A stretch of DNA of 64,000 bases, taken from Marsupella aquatica (taxonomy: Eukaryota; Marchantiophyta). Made by a program: the position numbers and the translations under genes. The notes beneath the pieces were generated by a model. The model worked only from the letters and a program-made list of their open reading frames with translations. It was not told where the DNA came from and searched no databases. Below are positions 22,957-36,486 of this stretch, piece after piece. The stretch is from assembly GCA_973895155.1 (NCBI GenBank), contig OZ316897.1, positions 14,384,001 to 14,448,000 on the forward strand, read 5' to 3'. Position 1 is the first letter of the stretch, and each line of letters begins with the position of its first letter.

Positions 22957-24609
22957 ATGGGCCCCGGGACGAGACTCCTACTCGCTTGGTTTCTTCTCGT
23001 TCTGCTTGGTGTAATATGCCATGGCATGAAGTTCGACCGCGATTTCAATATCGTTTGGCAATCTGAGAACAATATCCTCGCCAAGGATACTGCGGAGTCT
23101 GTCGATCTCACGCTTTCCAAAGCTGGAGGTGATTTTCCACGCCCGGATTTGTGATTTTGGTTTCTCCGATGGTCAGGTGTAGAGCATTTCAATTCGCGGT
23201 ACAGTTCTTAAAGTGCAGAGTAGGGCTTTCTATATCAGTTGTGTAGGTGTTTGACTCGATCGCCACCGCAGAATTCCTTCTGCTCGGGAAGGCATGAAAT
23301 AAACTGGGCATTGAAATAGTTGACATATTCAGGACCCATCTAACGAGTTCCTGTCTCGGCTTCTTTTGCTGGCAGGCGCCAATTTCGAGAGCAGCGACCC
23401 GTTTTTGTATGGCTCGTTCAGTGTGAGAATCAAACTCGTTCCGGGCGAGTCTGCTGGGACTGTCACTGCTTTCTACGTAAGCCTCTTTTCCTCAGCATAG
23501 AAGCCAGGTCTGTTGTGGGACGTCCTCTCATTCAGCCAAGGCATGGTATCTGCTTGGAAGTATGGATTTGAGTCCCTGATAGGACAGGTTTGCTAGTTCT
23601 ATCGACAAGGTTACGTTCTAGATGTGTCATCCCTGCTATACATTTTAAAACGACCAATTGATCACATCAATGTGCTTCCTTAACGTTCCGATGCTTACCG
23701 ATGTTCAGCATGTGCAAGTCCTTGATGGGAGTCGGTCCAGGTCCGTGAACTGTGTAGTCTTTTAGTGCTGTATTGATTGATTTTGTCTCTCTTGTGCAGC
23801 TTATGTCATTCAGCGAGCATCACGACGAAATAGACTTCGAATTTCTTGGGAATGAGACTGGGCAGCCTTACACGTTGCACACCAACATTTTCGTCAACGG
23901 TACCGGCGGTAGGGAACAACGCATTAAGCTGTGGTTCGATCCGACTGCCGATTTCCACACATACAAAGTTATTTGGAACCACTACCAAGTCTTGTAAGTT
24001 CCTTCGAACTGAATTCTGTTGGACATATGTCATGACATGATAGAGAACCTGTCAATGGCCTCAATGTGTTTACTGAATTTGTTCTTCGTACGGGTAATTT
24101 AGCTTCCATTGCATCTGTTTAAGCGAGGGCAGGGTATCTGAGGTTCCATTGCCATGGTTTCCAAGAACTAATAGCAACGTCGTCTCTGCAGGTGGTTAGT
24201 GGACGAAATCCCTATCAGATTTTACCGAAACCTTGAGCATATCTATCCAGGATCATATCCCCAGTTTCAACCATTGGTAGTGTCCGCTTGTATATTCGAC
24301 GGGAGTCTATGGGCAACACAAGACGGTACAAAGCCGATTCTGTGGGATCACGGTCCTTTCACGGTAAGCTTCCGAAAATTCCAGCTCGAAGCCTGCGCAG
24401 TTCCCAGAGGTACAGTCCCTCATGCTTGCGACAAGCATTACGAAGGTAATTGGTGGGAGGGTGTGTATTACCAATCTTTGGACCAGAGTCGGCGAGATCA
24501 GTTGATGTGGGTCACGGCGAACTGGAAGATTTATGATTACTGCTACGACAGCAAACGCTACGTGCCCATGCCATTAGAATGCGAGTACAACGTTCCTTGG
24601 GTATGGTAG
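22957..24609 (+). CDS. XTH: Xyloglucan endotransglucosylase/hydrolase
   Basis: Secreted cell-wall enzyme of family GH16 that cuts and rejoins xyloglucan. Exons by eye: 22957-23128, 23376-23476, 23800-23993, 24192-24609; phases agree at every join and total 294 residues. The ATG at 22957 is preferred over an in-frame one at 22894 because it begins a clean signal peptide ([12 protein letters not shown]). Exon 2 carries the [13 protein letters not shown]-like core (here [19 protein letters not shown]). Exon 3 has the catalytic [10 protein letters not shown] at residues 99-108 with nucleophile E101, D103 and acid/base E105, followed by the conserved N-glycosylation site N109-E-T. Exon 4 has the xyloglucan-binding middle part (SLWATQDG) and the XET C-terminal domain with paired cysteines. 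Length is normal for the family, and no lesion is seen. A decayed relative lies at 54593-54945. Confidence 0.95.
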
Positions 24610-27600
24610 ACAGCGGAAACCGCCAGAGTCGCTACCCGTTGGCTTCAACGGATTAAGTTTTGATGGATTTCAGTAGCAAAGCTGGACAGTGGCATAGGAA
24701 AATTAGGGGGGAGCGAACGTGAGTGTAAATTTGGGCAAAGAGCTCCACTGAGGGCCCTTTGTTGACACCTCGGTGAGGAAATGTGTGCGAATCTAGAGAT
24801 CAGATTTAACCTGTGTTCATATGAGCTTTCGCAGTCCGATCCCGTACACACTGGCTGAGAACAGATAGAAATCAGCATTCTAAACAAGCAAGCCGGCTGC
24901 CAATTGATCGGATGTACATAAATCTCAACTTCAAGATGTTCGGTTACTTGAGAGGCGAATTGTCTTCTTTTGTAAGAATTATTTTGGTTATTTCAGTTCG
25001 CTATGTCACGCGCGGATTTAATCTAGAAATCAGGATTCTGTCTTCTAATATGTGACGAGCTCTACCGAGCTTCCAGCGATTGCGAAATTGGTACTGGAAA
25101 GCTCAGACGATCGTCGGATGCGGGCAAAAGTGATTGCTCATGGCTGTGGATGTACCAATACTGACGACGCTTCCATTCAATACGAGTTGTGGACAATAAA
25201 TGTAGCAATTCTAACAGACTAAATCATTATGGGGCTTTGTGTTGGCGGATAGAAGAAGTTGGCACGTTGAATGCAGTAAGTTGTGCTGAAGCGGAGTCAT
25301 GACCATAGAAAAGGGATTAAAGCCGAAGGTTACTGCTGTATGTAACCCGTTCACCTCCTTTGTTTTGTCTTCATGGATCAATTGACGCAATCTTTTCCGA
25401 GAGTACGCAACGTGACGGTGTATATTCTGTTATCATCGTGCTCTACCTCGACCCGCAACAGTACTGTTCTCCCCAGCTTCGTACCTGGTATTGTCATATT
25501 AGTAACCGTGACCATATATTCTGGCACCAAGGAAATCGAGCTTGAAAGGATAGCTGCTCCGACGTGAGTAAAGACTGCTACAGTAGATTCTCCTGCTACA
25601 TATTTGAAATTCTTTGCGCAAATTACTGTGAATCACCTTCCGCGACCTTTCCCAGTTATTCCTGCAAAGAACATTGGCCAAGCACGACTACCGTCGTATT
25701 GCCCTGGCCACGGATGAAAGCCAAGAAGCACGAACGTCACAGTTTGTCCCGGGGGGTTTGGGATTTGCACGGTCCAAGATTGAGGTCGTACACAGTTTCT
25801 CCACTCCTGACTCTCTGTCCGATACTCACCGAACAACCGACTGACCGCCATTCTGTGGATTTCTATTTGCGCTCGTGGCAACTGTCGCGTACCTTGTTGG
25901 AAACCGTGACTCCCTGCACACCATGCCTACATAATTTCTGTGGACCCAGCAGTCTGTAGAGAACTTACAGACATCTTTCCTGGTGGATGAAGGTATTATC
26001 TCTTTGAAGTTTGCTCCCCGAGTCCTCGCCCTCTTGTCCAGACAGGGTTCATTGTGGCGTCGTCATCTCGTCACAATCTTCTGTTGCCGTGCGTTTGTGG
26101 TGAGTACAGTGTCGGACTGCATCTGTCCTTCCTGCAACATGCTTATCTCTACCGTAGTCCTCCCGATGCGTTTGCTCCATCTAATTTCTGTGTAAGTAGT
26201 GCGAGGTGGTGATTCAACGCAGTACGAAACCTCATAATCCAAGCAACAGGCACAGTAGATGTGTATGGCCGCACCAACCGCCTTCTCACTAATCATTGCA
26301 TGTATCAGCGCCTCACGGGCAAGTTTCCACACGCAAACCTCCTTCATTTCCTTCATTAGCCATTAATTGGCCGTCAATCACGTTAGCATTCCTTTCCTTC
26401 GAGTCCCCCTTGTCAGGAGCTCACACCACTTGACAAAGCGGGAAGCCGGGCGGCGATGAACATGTCAGCTAGGATTGAGGTTCCCGTGAACGGACTGAAG
26501 ATCTTTTGACTGTAAAATACTGCAGTAGAACGAACAAATGTGAGCCCCAAGTGAAAAGCCATAATCAACGAAAGGGCCACCAGCAAAGCCGGAGCCAGTT
26601 GCATGAAGATACAAGCTCATCGCAAATTCCTTTGTTTCGTAACGCACTTCTCATGCACTCTTGGTCGAACAGTTTTTGATGTACCAATCGTTATCAATGT
26701 AATGTCGCTAAACAAAATTTGGTTATGAAACATCTCTAAATATAAATATGGCGTGCTTGTGTTGTCTGGGTGTCTCTCTCGATCATGCATCACTCTGGGC
26801 AATCTGTTTTTCTACCAGGGGAGTGTTCCTCAACTACAGGATGCCTGATTGTAAGAAACACATTATCATTTGCCAGCATCACAACCTCGTTCTCACGATG
26901 CATGTCACTCCACACAAAAATTTATAGTCCTGCTCATCGGGGAGGGAATTTTCTCTCGATGACCGTAGAACTAGAATTATATTTTTCTTTTAATTATGCG
27001 GTCAATCTCAAGCACGACCGGGACGACAAGACTGCAGACAACAAATTCCAGACTTCCACAACGGTCAAACAGTTTGCCATGCCGCAAAATCCGTTGCAGA
27101 AATCGGTGAGGAGCCCAGCACATGACAAGCATCTTTCGACCACACCCTACTTTTCCTTTTGCTCCTGGCTGTGTGGAGATAGTGGAGTAGGCTGTCCGGA
27201 TGTCGCCTTCACATCGTGTCTCCCATCATGAACCTTGAGATGGGTCTCAAGAGAAAAGGCGCAACTTGACTAAAAAGTAAAGGAGGACCAATTTCCTTAT
27301 AAGGGGCACGCAAAGGACAATATTCTGAAAGTAAAAAAGAGAGGTCTAGAGAGTGCGCAAACTAAGCAAATGATGGGTGTAAGATAAGGTATTGCAATAG
27401 GGTGATTCTCTAAGAATGATCCACATCTACAGTTGCATCTTAACGAAGTCTGCAAGCGGGACACGAGTGAGTGAAGAAAGTCTAATGAGTAAAAGCAAAA
27501 GAGTTTCCCGGAGTACATGAGTGTATTGAACAATGTCTAGTGAGTAAAAGCAAAAGAGTTCCCTAGACGATAAACACCAAACCCAAAAGAAAGAGGGCAA

Positions 27601-30600
27601 AAGCAAACCCCAAGAAACCTAGAAAGAGTACAAACACATAAATACCTATCAGTCCAATAGTGGAATGGCCACATGTAGCCAAGTCTCTCTCCTCACTCCT
27701 CTCGAGCTTGAGGTTTCAGCTCTGTAATTAGTGCAAGAGATTGCTAGCATTATGTTCGATGGAAAGCCACTTTTAAAGGATAGTTAGTTTTTACTTCAAA
27801 TTGAGATTTGGGCTGATTGTTATCTTCAGTTTTGAAAATTATTTTCTTGAATTCATTAGAAATTGCTTGGAAAGATCTTTCCAATGAACCTATTATACTC
27901 AAATTTCATTGAGAGTTGAGAGACCTACAAAATTTCAACGATGACCAAACAGTTTTCTTGTCCCCTTTTAACATGTGTACTGTGTACTCCATGAGCAAAA
28001 AGACGGTTTGCTGCAGTCCATCTGGTAGGCAAAAGTTTACATGGAGGTCCATTGGGGCTTGAATTTCGAGAGTCCCTTAGATTTAATTTAATATTTGGAA
28101 GCAAAGGATGGGGAGTTGCCCAGACATTTTCTCAGTCCTCCGCTCTCAGGTTTGTCATGTGGGTTTGCTACAGTCGTTCCAGTTCAACGTCATCAATTTC
28201 TGGCAGATAGATTTTCGTTGCTGAAGACCTGCCTGCAACCATAACAGCTTGCAAACACACATACAGTATGTGTCGTCAGAACAGAAATTGTATTTGTGAC
28301 ATTGGTCAGGCCAAAAAGCTGGGACCACTTGCCCAGATAATGAATATATGTGTCAACAACTAACCACTAGAGAAGAAAAAAGAAAATATAGAACTACCTG
28401 GAAACAAATTTGGCTGTCATATAAGTCAGAAGTATAATGAGTTGGACCCGAAAAAATGGTAATTCCATCCCAACGTCACTTTCCCCCAAACCAAATAAAA
28501 TTCAGAATAAACAAAAGGGCATGCAACGACCTGATGATGCACTTCATCACTTCAAACGCTCTGACTGATTGGGTTGGCAGCAAGAAATATGTCTTTGTTT
28601 CTGCCCATCCAATTACAGTAGTCACCTGCTCAGACCTGCTCAGCTCTAATTTGATTTTCCTAACAATTCTAACCCATTTATCGTACTTTGCAATTGTCGC
28701 TGTGGTGATACACAGAGCCAATGAACATGAGTCGTGGTTATGGTTTGTATAGCACTACAATGCCACAGAAAAAAGCACCATTCCGGGTGACAGAATCCCT
28801 ATGGCAAGAGACCCAAGAAAAGGGAGAAAATAAAAGATATACCTAGGAACCAAAGAGCCCAAGAGCAACAGATCTACAACCCCTGTGAACAACAAACTGA
28901 AAAGACTGGTAGGGGTCCAGAATAAACCCCACAAAAGCGTCACAAAGACAAATTTGACTAGATTCCCAAAATTAATGGCCTTGACCCAACAAAGTTTAGT
29001 AAGTGCTTGAGCCTCAAGAGCAACCCACACCCCCTGCCAAAAAAGGCAGTGAGGACCTAAAGAGGAGAATAGGTTCTTAGCTCTATGCACAAAAAAACTT
29101 GCACAAGCCTAGAGAAATTGTAGAGAGTATCACTCGTCTAGACTTTCAAATCTACTGTTGGTTTTGATTCTTCACTCTAGGAGAACTTCACCGACGACAG
29201 AGTATTTACTGCAAAATTCAGTGGGAAGAAGTACTTTTAAAGAATCATTCATTTATCACAAATTTTGAATAATTATTGACTCAACCAATGAGGTAAGTGA
29301 TGCACCTAAAATTGGTAAAATGTTGTAGATCATGCAGTTGGTAGTCCATAACTTTTTTGAACCTTAATTAGTAAGTTTGTTCTGTCTGCGACCTTAGCTA
29401 TTACATCAAGGTCCGTCAGTTTTTTTAGGTTTGAGACCCCTTGTCTGTTATTGACATGACACTGAACTGGGTGCTAACAAGAGTCTACAATAGTATTATT
29501 GTACGGACTTGTGATAAGTGCAAAATGTGGAATTTTGCATTAATCAGTATTAGTGCTATAGTGCCTCCATGTGCAGTGGCTCTTCTGTTAGTGAACATTC
29601 TGGTGGCTCCCACACTTAATCGTTCATTTCTTCCCTGAGTGAACGTGACAATCCAGACCATAAGTGCAATTTGTACTATGTCAGCAAGTGTAATTCAATG
29701 GGATCATGTGCTTATCTATAAGTGCTCATGTACGCTTATCAAAGGTTCACTTATAAAGTCATTGTTTAATAAATGTTTTTCAGGCATGTTTTTCACTCAC
29801 AGATGGTGCCAAGAAAAATGCAAACTCAGTGAAAAAAGGGAAGAAAGGGAATCCTTGCAGTTATTCAGGGGTTGTACTTACGGATTGTGCAATCAGAAAG
29901 AAACGACTGTAATCACTTGAGAATTTGTGTAATGAGTTGGTCACGAAGGAGGCTGGTTACTTTCTCGTGACCAAGGAGGTCTTGCTTAGTGAACTGCACG
30001 AAGTGCCCCAAACGAGAAAAAGGCACCCTACCAGCCCTAGAGGCCCTACTTCATGTAATAGAAGGAAGGGGTTTAAAAATTCTTTTCAGAATAAAGCTAG
30101 TTTTTCTAGCCTAGAAAATAAAGATTGGTCACTATATGCCAACTCCAAAAACTAGGAAAAAAAGATATGGAGTATGATATGGAGATCTTAGCCATTTATT
30201 GGTACCCTCACTTTGTCACTAACTTATGTCCAATTTTTTCCCTTGTTTTCGAGTCGAGCTTTGTCTTTATATGGAGTTACCACCTCTAGACCTAGCCCTC
30301 GAAATTAGCTTATGTATGTCATGACCATAAGTCACTCTAAAGGCCAGTGAAAGAAAAAGAAAAAGAAAAACCTTTTGCACATCCCTGTGAAAAATCTATG
30401 GTCACTTGTATATGGCCAAAACTCATCCTCGTTTATGGCCAAGTGTCCGTAACTATGGAGTCGAACTTCTCAGTCTCAGATCAGGAAGTGACAGACAACA
30501 ATCTCGTCTCGTGGCCGGAACCAATTGTCACAGCCGCTACGAATTGAATTCGGTGTCGATTACCTGCAGCATTGCAGCAAGCTCCTGAGACCTGACACAC

Positions 30601-33600
30601 TTTTAGTTAAAGCTTCCAGTTGTAATAACAGACATCATTGCCTGCGATTGGCAGAATGAATGATTGCTGGAGTTCAGGAACTCGAAAGAACTCGTTCATG
30701 ACTGGTCGTCCACGGTACAGAAGCGTCTCTCGCTTTGGGGCCGAGGAACTGGATGCAGGAAATTACAATATGCTCCTTCTTCTCTAGCTGGTGCTAAGCT
30801 GAATAAGCTTGAGGAATTCTAAGTTTACTGGCTTGCCAACATTTTGATTCCCAACTGTAGAATCTGTGCAGTTACGTACCCTTGGAGCAAAAGAAAGCTG
30901 CCTCGGTGGCGTTAGTGCCGGTCACCCAGAGAAAACATAGTTGTGAAGGTGACCCTCCAATCAGTCAATGTTTCAACGACCCCGTGACTGCCTTGCTCCC
31001 TTTTCCTGACACCCGGACTGCAAATGTGACCAATAACTCATCCGCTCGCTGCAACACACAGTAGTGTAGAATTCTAGCTGGAAAGTAGTAGCTGCTAATG
31101 AGTTTGAGCTCCTCATTATTTTTATTTTTTTTGCCTCGAAAAAACTCAATTCATAAACTAAACTCGGTTCCCCCCCCGGGTGGTAGTCCTTCTGGGCCCC
31201 CCTCTCTGTATGCTCCTCACTATTTTACTCATGCACGTACAGAAGTAGCATCAGTAGTGCTCCACTTGGATGGCATTCCTCCCTCTCCAACGCAGTCTGT
31301 CAGGTTTTCTCCTTCAATCATTCGTATAAACCTTTCCAATCGAGTTTTCTCGCAGGTTTGAAAGTTTCCCCACTCATGGCTGTGGTCCTTGTTTCTGATT
31401 GCAAGTGAAGGATGACTTTTGATAGTCCTTGTTTCGTTTTGTCCATGGTGGTTATCTGCTTTGTTGAATTTGTTCCAATAAATCCAAGGTTTATATCCAC
31501 AGAGGAATGCCCACATTGTATGCTGCTCTCTGAATATAATTAAGTAAGATTATCGTTCTCTTGCCTGCTTACCCGTTCCGTGGGTATACGGATTTCGTTC
31601 GTAAGCATAAAGGGGGCACCATATTGACATGGCAACGATAAAGTGGATTTCTTGAACAGCTATATATGTTTCTGTTTCTACGTTAATCTGAGCATCTTCT
31701 GAGAGCTCCCCAAAAACAATCCTTTGCTATTCTCCCTCTAGCACGTCTGGTCGCACCGGACACAAGTCGATGTTCTCACATGTGAGAGCTCTAATGCCTT
31801 ACCTTGACCTGTGGAATGTGGAGGACAGAATTACTTTAATTTGTAAAGGCGATCGATCTCTACACAGTACTAAAAGCTACAAGACAGTTGAGACCGTAAC
31901 TATGTTGCTTACGATTGGCAGTTTGGTATACGGATTAACTGTATCACAAGCGTTGTAGAGTGTCTTGCTCTAATAATAGTTTATATGTACATATCTGTAG
32001 AGTTTGTGGAAGGGTAAGCGTTACAGTGCACTTCTGCTTTCCTTCGTTGAAATAATAGCATGAATTCCATGCATATATGCGCACTCATGCATACTTTGTG
32101 CTCCAAAGATCCTCTGTTCGCATCGACGCTTCATTTCATCTTCAACACGAGCAGCCTTTGCGGCCATTGAATTACAACAGGACCGAGGAGTTTGCAAAGG
32201 GCAGATTCGGTAGATTCGGTCAATATCATGTACATTTCTAAATCTCTACACAATGATGGGAGGCTTTTAGGGGACCAATATTTAAGAAGAAGATTTTAAC
32301 TGAAATTGGACAACTGTAATTGTGGAATGGAGGGAGTATTAGATAATGTACCCGGAGGCCAATACTGAGTTCAGATGCTGTAACTAATTCTTTCGGGTAG
32401 GAGCCTCAGTAAAACTATCTAATTCTTGTACGCTGGGCCAGGAAAATGATTAATCAATCAATCACGAGAATGTGTAAATGTGCCCCGATAAATCGATGTG
32501 GAGCATACGCTCAACAATAGCGTCAATGGTCTCTCTCACAAACTTTGTGAGTGGTGAATCTCGATTAGACGGAAACCAGCCTTTGAAATATCCGCGGCAC
32601 ACAAATTGGAGCTTTTATGTAGTCAGAAAGGATAATCCCTCTCTAACCCTAAACTTTGTATGCACTTGTAGAATCTCTTTGGGCAGTCCCGAATTCGGAG
32701 GGCAAGTGTCTTCTAAGCCAAGATAATTAATATCCCGTAAAATTTCCGCAAAATTTTACGGAAGATTTTCTAGCAATCAGTTGATTAAACCCTGTCTTGA
32801 ACTTTCCTTTTCTTCGATCTTGGTTTGCATCAGAAAAACTATTCAGAGGTCTACCCAGAGTCTTGTTAGTAATTTAAGCTTGAAGCATAATCTAAACATA
32901 ACTTTAGACTTCAACGGCGACATGACTGGACAAATACAAATTAGAGGAAAAACACGAAAGACGGAACAGCTTCGTTCTGTTTATGTTTGCTTAGAGCGTT
33001 GTCAGCAAATTTGTGGTGTTTGCTCATCTTGCTCAATACAAGGGCCTCTTAAGACAGAGCATCTGCTGTCAAAATGGACAGGGGCATCGTTACGGACATG
33101 ATGAATTGAAATACACTCAAGAGGATCGCTGTAAAGGTGTTTCAAGTGTTTGATTTACGATTCAATTCCTTGCTCATAAGAAGTATTGCATGTCAGTTGT
33201 CAAGAATCACGTTCGTATATTCAAAAGAGAGTACAGTCACAAGAAAAAGTTTTTTGAATCTCTCAATGACGCACGGTGATTTTCCAGCTCATTGCAAAAA
33301 TTAAGAAAAGTGGAGGACTATATGCAGATTCTTCTATTTTCGTGACCAGAGCAAGCTCGGCCAGGTTACATGCATAATTAGGCCAAAGCAGTGGCCGCCC
33401 TTCCAAATTGCATGTCCAATGAAGCCACCGCAAGGCCTGGCACTTAATTCAACAGATTTACTTGAGCTAAAACCGGCTAGTCTAGCAATTTTTCTTCCGA
33501 CTGAAGAGCTTCGTAGCATACTACGAGTTACTTGGCTTCACCAGAAATATGATCTCGTTGCGTTTTCCTAAAAGATGATAGAGGGTGAGCAGCAAAAGTA

Positions 33601-34063
33601 TTAACGAAATTGCAGAAAACCCAATGTTGAAGGACAAAGCGAATTCCAAAAGTCGAGAAGTAAAGAATGCCGAAGTCCAGAACATTGCCGTATTTTGAGT
33701 ATCTTTGGGCATCTTCACAAAAAATGTGTGGCGATAGTAATATCACCAAAAAGAAATTCTTACCGTACTTGAAAGATTGGATGGCTGTCCATATAAAATT
33801 AACTATGGGCTGAAAATTTCCAGACGGGATATCGTTTCCCTCTCAATTGAAGATGAATTTAATTTTAATCACTACGCTCCGTTAAATCTCGACCAGATCT
33901 GCTTTCACCAGCTAGAATTGTATGTTTCTAGTTCCCTCTCTTCCTATCATTCCTGTAATTTCTACTCTACCGAAATCTTCGAGTTGCAATCTCCCCTCCG
34001 TTTCCAGGCATCTTGTCTAATCCACTGGGTCATGAAGACCCTCGCCTTGTGACGTTATGGTTA
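24610..34063. other. Long spacer without a firm gene
   Basis: Many short frames but none with a recognisable domain. At 25373-25566 an open frame ends at a GTGAGT donor, and a phase-compatible AG precedes 25657, from where the frame runs to the stop at 25959. I record it as an unproven exon pair. A direct repeat (AGTAAAAGCAAAAGAGTT) occurs near 27487 and 27544. The palindrome TTGGAAAGATCTTTCCAA lies at 27867-27884. The minus-strand frame 28755-29090 is hydrophobic but has no supporting context. A C run followed by GGG occurs near 31170. Confidence 0.35.
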
Positions 34064-34114
34064 GTGCAGAACAATAAGTTGTGCAGAACAATAAGTTGTG
34101 CAGAACAATAAGTT
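34064..34114 (+). repeat. 17-bp minisatellite, three copies
   Basis: GTGCAGAACAATAAGTT is repeated three times without change. It lies just downstream (3' side) of the minus-strand gene that ends at 34162. Confidence 0.95.
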
Positions 34115-34161
34115 GTGCATGCAAGTAGCTTTACATCTGAAGAAAATGACTAATTCTGCGG

Positions 34162-35410
34162 TTACCAGTGCCAAAATTTCCTTTCAAGGGGTTGCAAAGG
34201 GGCCACCGCGTACGAATGCATATACATGAAGTAGCGCTTCTTCCGTCCTCCGAATTTCTGATTACTCCGCTTCGGTTTGGCAAGCCCGCAATAGTCCGTG
34301 GAGCTGTGCTCGATGGGCAGTCGAGGGAGCCTCGTGAAGCTGTTGCATCCTCCGCAATAGGTGCGTACCGTGAGCCGGTGCTCGTCCTGATGTTCAACTA
34401 GCATGTTGTGGCATCCTTCTACTGAGTCATGGCAGTCGCAAAACCGCACTAGCCTGTGTGGAGACCTCTTGGCTCTTTTCTGAAATGAATCCGAGAATTT
34501 ATGTTAGAACCGAACGTTTTACCAATCACCACGCTACTGAATGATTTCTCTTCTTTTTCGACTCGCGAGACAGTAATTGAACCTCTCATCTCAGATCCGA
34601 AGGGTTTTGCTCTGCTCGGTTGTCGGGCACTGTCCTTGATCTAATCTTTATCTAATTAAGTTCTTCTGATATAGGATCATGCGATGGGTCGATCCTCAAT
34701 TGATGTACTCAACCCTGTGGTATCGTTGCTTGCAGGGAGAATTTCCTATATATACGTCACTACTGGGGCGTGAAATGAACTTCGTGATCTGTTCGACACT
34801 TTTCAAGACAACAATGAAAGTCCTTATCGACGACCCACAACCGACAACCGATAGGATTCAGTTCTGCATATAAATCCTTAAAAGCATCTTAAATCGATGC
34901 TTGTGGATGATGCTATTAAACCTTGATACGGATATAAATCCTGTACTATGTTAAATTGAAGCATGTAGATGATGCTGTTAACCCTTTATTTTATTATTCT
35001 ATGTAGACAAGTATCCATCATAGCCCACAGCCGCACTTGTGTGGGAAAATTGGGACTGTAGTGAGTCGTGCAACAAGAATGAAGGTACTATCAAGCTCGT
35101 AGTTTAATACATGCAAACTACATGTGTCCCTTACAGCTTCAATGGCTGCCATTGCCATAGGTCCAAGGCTCTTTCGCCGGACAACGGGATCTGGCTCATC
35201 TTCAAGATGCAATTTCATCAAGTTCTGTGCGTAAGCATTGATGACCGTGTTTGGGCAACCGCAAATTTGTTCAGGGCATGGTGGATTTGGATCTTTTGGT
35301 TGTAGCTCTGGTTCGACAACTGTTGACTTCGTGATTTTGCCTTCCTTTGACCGTGCCAGTGCCGGTGCTGATGATGGCGGCTTATCAGAAAATCGAACTC
35401 CCGGTGCCAT
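34162..35410 (-). CDS. Unrecognised two-exon protein, Cys/His-rich C-terminal half
   Basis: I do not recognise this protein. The model joins exon 1 (35410-35135, from ATG, 92 codons) to exon 2 (34479-34162). The donor GTAAGG follows the Ala codon of AAIEA, and the acceptor TTTCAG precedes 34479. Both are phase 0, giving 197 residues. Exon 1 is Pro/Ser-rich, then has CPEQICGCPNTVINAYAQN and a charged EDEPDPVVRRK segment. Exon 2 starts basic (KRAKRSPHR) and carries a C/H pattern (FCDCHDSVEGCH...H...EH...YCGGC) that could bind zinc. The intron would be 655 bp and contains an imperfect 55-60-bp direct repeat near 34870-34985. Matching frame and splice signals support a real gene. No homologue comes to mind, and either exon could instead be chance. 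Confidence 0.4.
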
Positions 35411-35769
35411 GGATGTTTAACCTCAAACTTTACCCAGGTTACAACTGCCAGCCGTTACAATCCGAACCTCCTTAGCCCTTTCAATATGACGTTTGGTGCA
35501 TGTCATGACGCTTGGAGGATGCCATGGCTTTTGTTGACACCCGTTCACGTTTACCATAATTTCACATCACGGACGGAATATGCTACAGAGGATGATATAA
35601 CTTATCTTACCCACCATGCTGCTGCTGTGGTCAATTTTCCTATCCACGATGCTTCTTTGGTCAATTCAAGGTATACATGTGCTACTACAAATCAGGGGTT
35701 TACATTACATTCATGTAATGCATACACAGATTTTGCACTTTTATATTGTAGATCGATATTACCATCGAT

Positions 35770-36125
35770 TTGCTAAAGTATTGTCATCATGTGCAGCTGG
35801 GAATCACAGTTTTGCTAAAGTATTATAATCGTATGTAGCTGGAAATCATAGTTTTGCCAAAATACTGTGATCGTCTGCAGCTGGAAAGATGTTTACACGG
35901 GCCATTTTCTCGACACACGAGTCCAATTGTTACATCAGTGACTGGGTAGTATCCCATTTTTTAATAGCAGCAGATTTATGTTATGAAGAATCAAGTTCTG
36001 CCAAGATACTGTGATCGTATGCAGCTGGAAAGAAGTTTACACCGGCCACTCTCAATACACGAGTTTCAATGTCACATCAATGACTGTTAGCTGTGAGTAT
36101 CACATTTTTGATAGCTTCAGATGTA
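35770..36125. repeat. Nested tandem repeats downstream of the LEA gene
   Basis: A 42-bp unit (TTGCTAAAGTATT...GCAGCTGGAAATCA) begins near 35770, 35812 and 35854. From 35854 a longer unit of about 144 bp, including GATCGT(A/C)TGCAGCTGGAAAGA and a CACACGAGT block, is repeated from about 35998. A further short duplication (CACAGATGGTGTT) is at about 36235 and 36281. The array lies beyond the LEA stop codon, in its 3' flank. Confidence 0.8.
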
Positions 36126-36486
36126 TGTTAGACTGGAAGTGATTTTTAAATTGGAACAATTTCCGTGATCTAACTTAAGTTTTCAGCGTTAATCGGGAAG
36201 TGAAAACAGTTACTCTTCGACGAAGAAAATTTCACAGATGGTGTTCGAACTGTTGACAGATACATGATGAAGAAATTTCCACAGATGGTGTTGTAACTGT
36301 GACAGATACATCATGGTCAAAGAAGAAACGTTCTCCTTGTCAACGTAAAGTTCTCAAAATTTCGTTTCAACTGTTACAGATGAAAGATAATTTTACACAA
36401 CGTTTGTTAACGTTCTCATCCTGTACACAACTTTTCAGCTGCTACTTTCCTCAGCTACTTTGATTTTTACATCTACGGCAACAGAT

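Noticed and set aside
26770-27231. Plus-strand frame of 153 codons
   Set aside because: No domain, signal peptide, codon pattern or splice partner; amino acid make-up looks random.
28755-29090. Minus-strand hydrophobic frame of 111 codons
   Set aside because: Hydrophobicity comes from T-rich composition; no known membrane family and no supporting context.
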